DNA of 47,354 nucleotides from Bacteroidales bacterium. GTDB taxonomy: Bacteria > Bacteroidota > Bacteroidia > Bacteroidales > P3. The stretch is taken from the NCBI GenBank assembly GCA_017960605.1, contig JAGCYV010000049.1, positions 1-47,354 on the forward strand, in the 5' to 3' direction. The notes under the pieces were generated by a model that ran no database searches, had not been told where the DNA came from, and saw only the letters and a program-made list of their open reading frames with translations. A program made the position numbers and the translations under genes. Of the stretch, positions 46,794 through 47,354 are shown in pieces (the first letter of the stretch is position 1; each line of letters opens with the position of its first letter).

Positions 46794-46833
46794 TCACACT
46801 CAACTACCCCAAAACTACCCTAACTACCACTCA

Positions 46834-46854
46834 ATTCACAATTCACCATTCACA
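46834..46854. repeat. period-7 array, three units
   Basis: Three 7-base units, ATTCACA and ATTCACC, about 55 bases before the ATG at 46911. Similar units occur at 6983. Confidence 0.75.
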
Positions 46855-46910
46855 GGTCACAGAGCTCTCAAACCAAATCAACTAACAACAACTAAAAAAA
46901 CTAAACAACT

Positions 46911-47354
46911 ATGGCAAAAAACATCTACAACAACGAAACTTTCCTGCGTGGAAGAGTGGGCAAGAACGTCTATAAGGTCGTTCGCGGCAAACAGGTCGTC
47001 TCGGCCTTTGCGATGCCCCGCAACCCCAACACCACCAAACAAATCGCTGCCCGTCTCAAACTCAGCCTGCTGGGTGAAATCATGGGCTATCTGTATCCCA
47101 TCCTCAAGTACGGCCTCCATGCCTCCGCCATGAGCCACCGTACCACCGAGGGCGGCCGCTTCGGCAAACTGAACTACGACCACATCACCGGTACTGCCCC
47201 CGATTTCCAGATGGACTGGGACGAGCTGCAGATCTCGGAGGGCAACGTGCGCAACATCTCGCTCGACAGCGACCACATCGACCAGACCTCGGTGCCGGGC
47301 ACCGTCAGCGTGGCCGTGCAGGAGCGCGGCATCGAGTTCGACAACTCGAACGAG
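46911..47354 (+). CDS. DUF6266-like protein, 3'-truncated by window edge
   Basis: An open frame of 148 codons that starts at ATG 46911 and has no stop before the window ends. The N-terminus (FLRGRVGKNVYKVVRGKQVV) followed by MPRNPNTTKQIAARLKLSLLG resembles the DUF6266 family, small Bacteroidota proteins of unknown function with a glycine-rich head and a conserved NPxTxxQ segment. No signal peptide is visible. Codon use (high third-position C and G) matches the neighbouring genes, which supports it being real. Family assignment is by motif pattern only. Confidence 0.65.
   Translation, partial: MAKNIYNNETFLRGRVGKNVYKVVRGKQVVSAFAMPRNPNTTKQIAARLKLSLLGEIMGYLYPILKYGLHASAMSHRTTEGGRFGKLNYDHITGTAPDFQMDWDELQISEGNVRNISLDSDHIDQTSVPGTVSVAVQERGIEFDNSNE

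Larger units (their letters stand above)
46309..46910. other. divergent, repeat-rich intergenic region
   Basis: A 602-base AT-rich gap. In order it holds the minus-strand promoter of the barrel gene, a 158-base nested inverted repeat (46360-46517), a plus-strand -7 element (46579), a period-11 array (46698) and two period-7 arrays (46752, 46834), then the next gene. From the -7 element the leader of that gene would be over 300 bases. Short ORFs here look like chance. Confidence 0.6.

Noticed and set aside
934-46854. Short repeats as CRISPR arrays
   Set aside because: Units are 7-11 bases, contiguous and degenerate, with no spacers and no cas genes.
1-47354. Global reassignment of TAG to an amino acid, suggested by the TAG in asd
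   Set aside because: topA, the M23 gene, the flavin reductase gene and a glycosyltransferase gene all end properly at TAG.

Overview
The window is about 47 kb of chromosome from a member of the Bacteroidota, most likely Bacteroidales, with fairly high GC in coding DNA. The evidence is two secreted proteins with type IX secretion (T9SS type B) C-terminal domains, a GldH lipoprotein, a GWxTD-domain protein, Bacteroidota-type promoters (TAnnTTTG with TTTG about 19-20 bases upstream), a DnaA with the NVGLGKTH P-loop, and a lysine-fermentation gene (kdd). I see no transposase, integrase, phage gene, CRISPR array, rRNA or tRNA.

Layout. 1-913: 3' part of kdd and its hairpin terminator. 957-9558 (minus): two tandem T9SS cargo paralogs, asd (broken by an in-frame TAG), gldH, uvrC. 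9804-18585 (minus): a long run topA - glycosyltransferase - beta-barrel - coaD - recG - GNAT - mltG. 18945-24152 (plus): nadE - GWxTD protein - LpxL-type acyltransferase - glycosyltransferase. 24142-27092 (minus): dnaA - flavin reductase-like - 2-hydroxyacid dehydrogenase. 27093-27945: an 850-base AT-rich divergent gap beside dnaA and a candidate oriC. 27946-41782 (plus): lpd, an unknown protein, M23 peptidase, ispH, recF, a DciA-like gene, a truncated ABC exporter, pepA, pdxA, polA, an unknown secreted protein. 41844-46308 (minus): barrel protein - Nif3 - zinc-ribbon coiled-coil protein - hutH, ending in a terminator. 46309-46910: a repeat-rich gap with a nested inverted repeat. 46911-end: 5' part of a DUF6266-like gene that runs off the window.

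The genes combine replication and repair (dnaA, recF, dciA-like, polA, topA, recG, uvrC), envelope building (mltG, M23, LpxL-type, two glycosyltransferases, barrels, GldH and T9SS cargo), cofactor and isoprenoid synthesis (coaD, nadE, pdxA, ispH) and amino-acid use (kdd, hutH, pepA). Gene order diverges at the dnaA/lpd gap, and everything to its right for 14 kb reads rightward, as expected beside an origin.

The most unusual signal is not a gene. Almost every gene junction carries a short imperfect tandem array of fixed period. Arrays of period 7 or 8 sit at junctions inside operons, often supplying stop or start codons, and also lie in frame inside uvrC (twice), mltG, the GNAT gene, a barrel gene and the GWxTD gene; the last two use them as signal-peptide cores. 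Arrays of period 11, about one helical turn, are found only in the larger spacers between transcription units. Other points of interest are the TAG inside asd, a NadE whose glutaminase domain has lost two of three catalytic residues, a Pol I without its proofreading motifs, and several genes shortened at ends that abut arrays.
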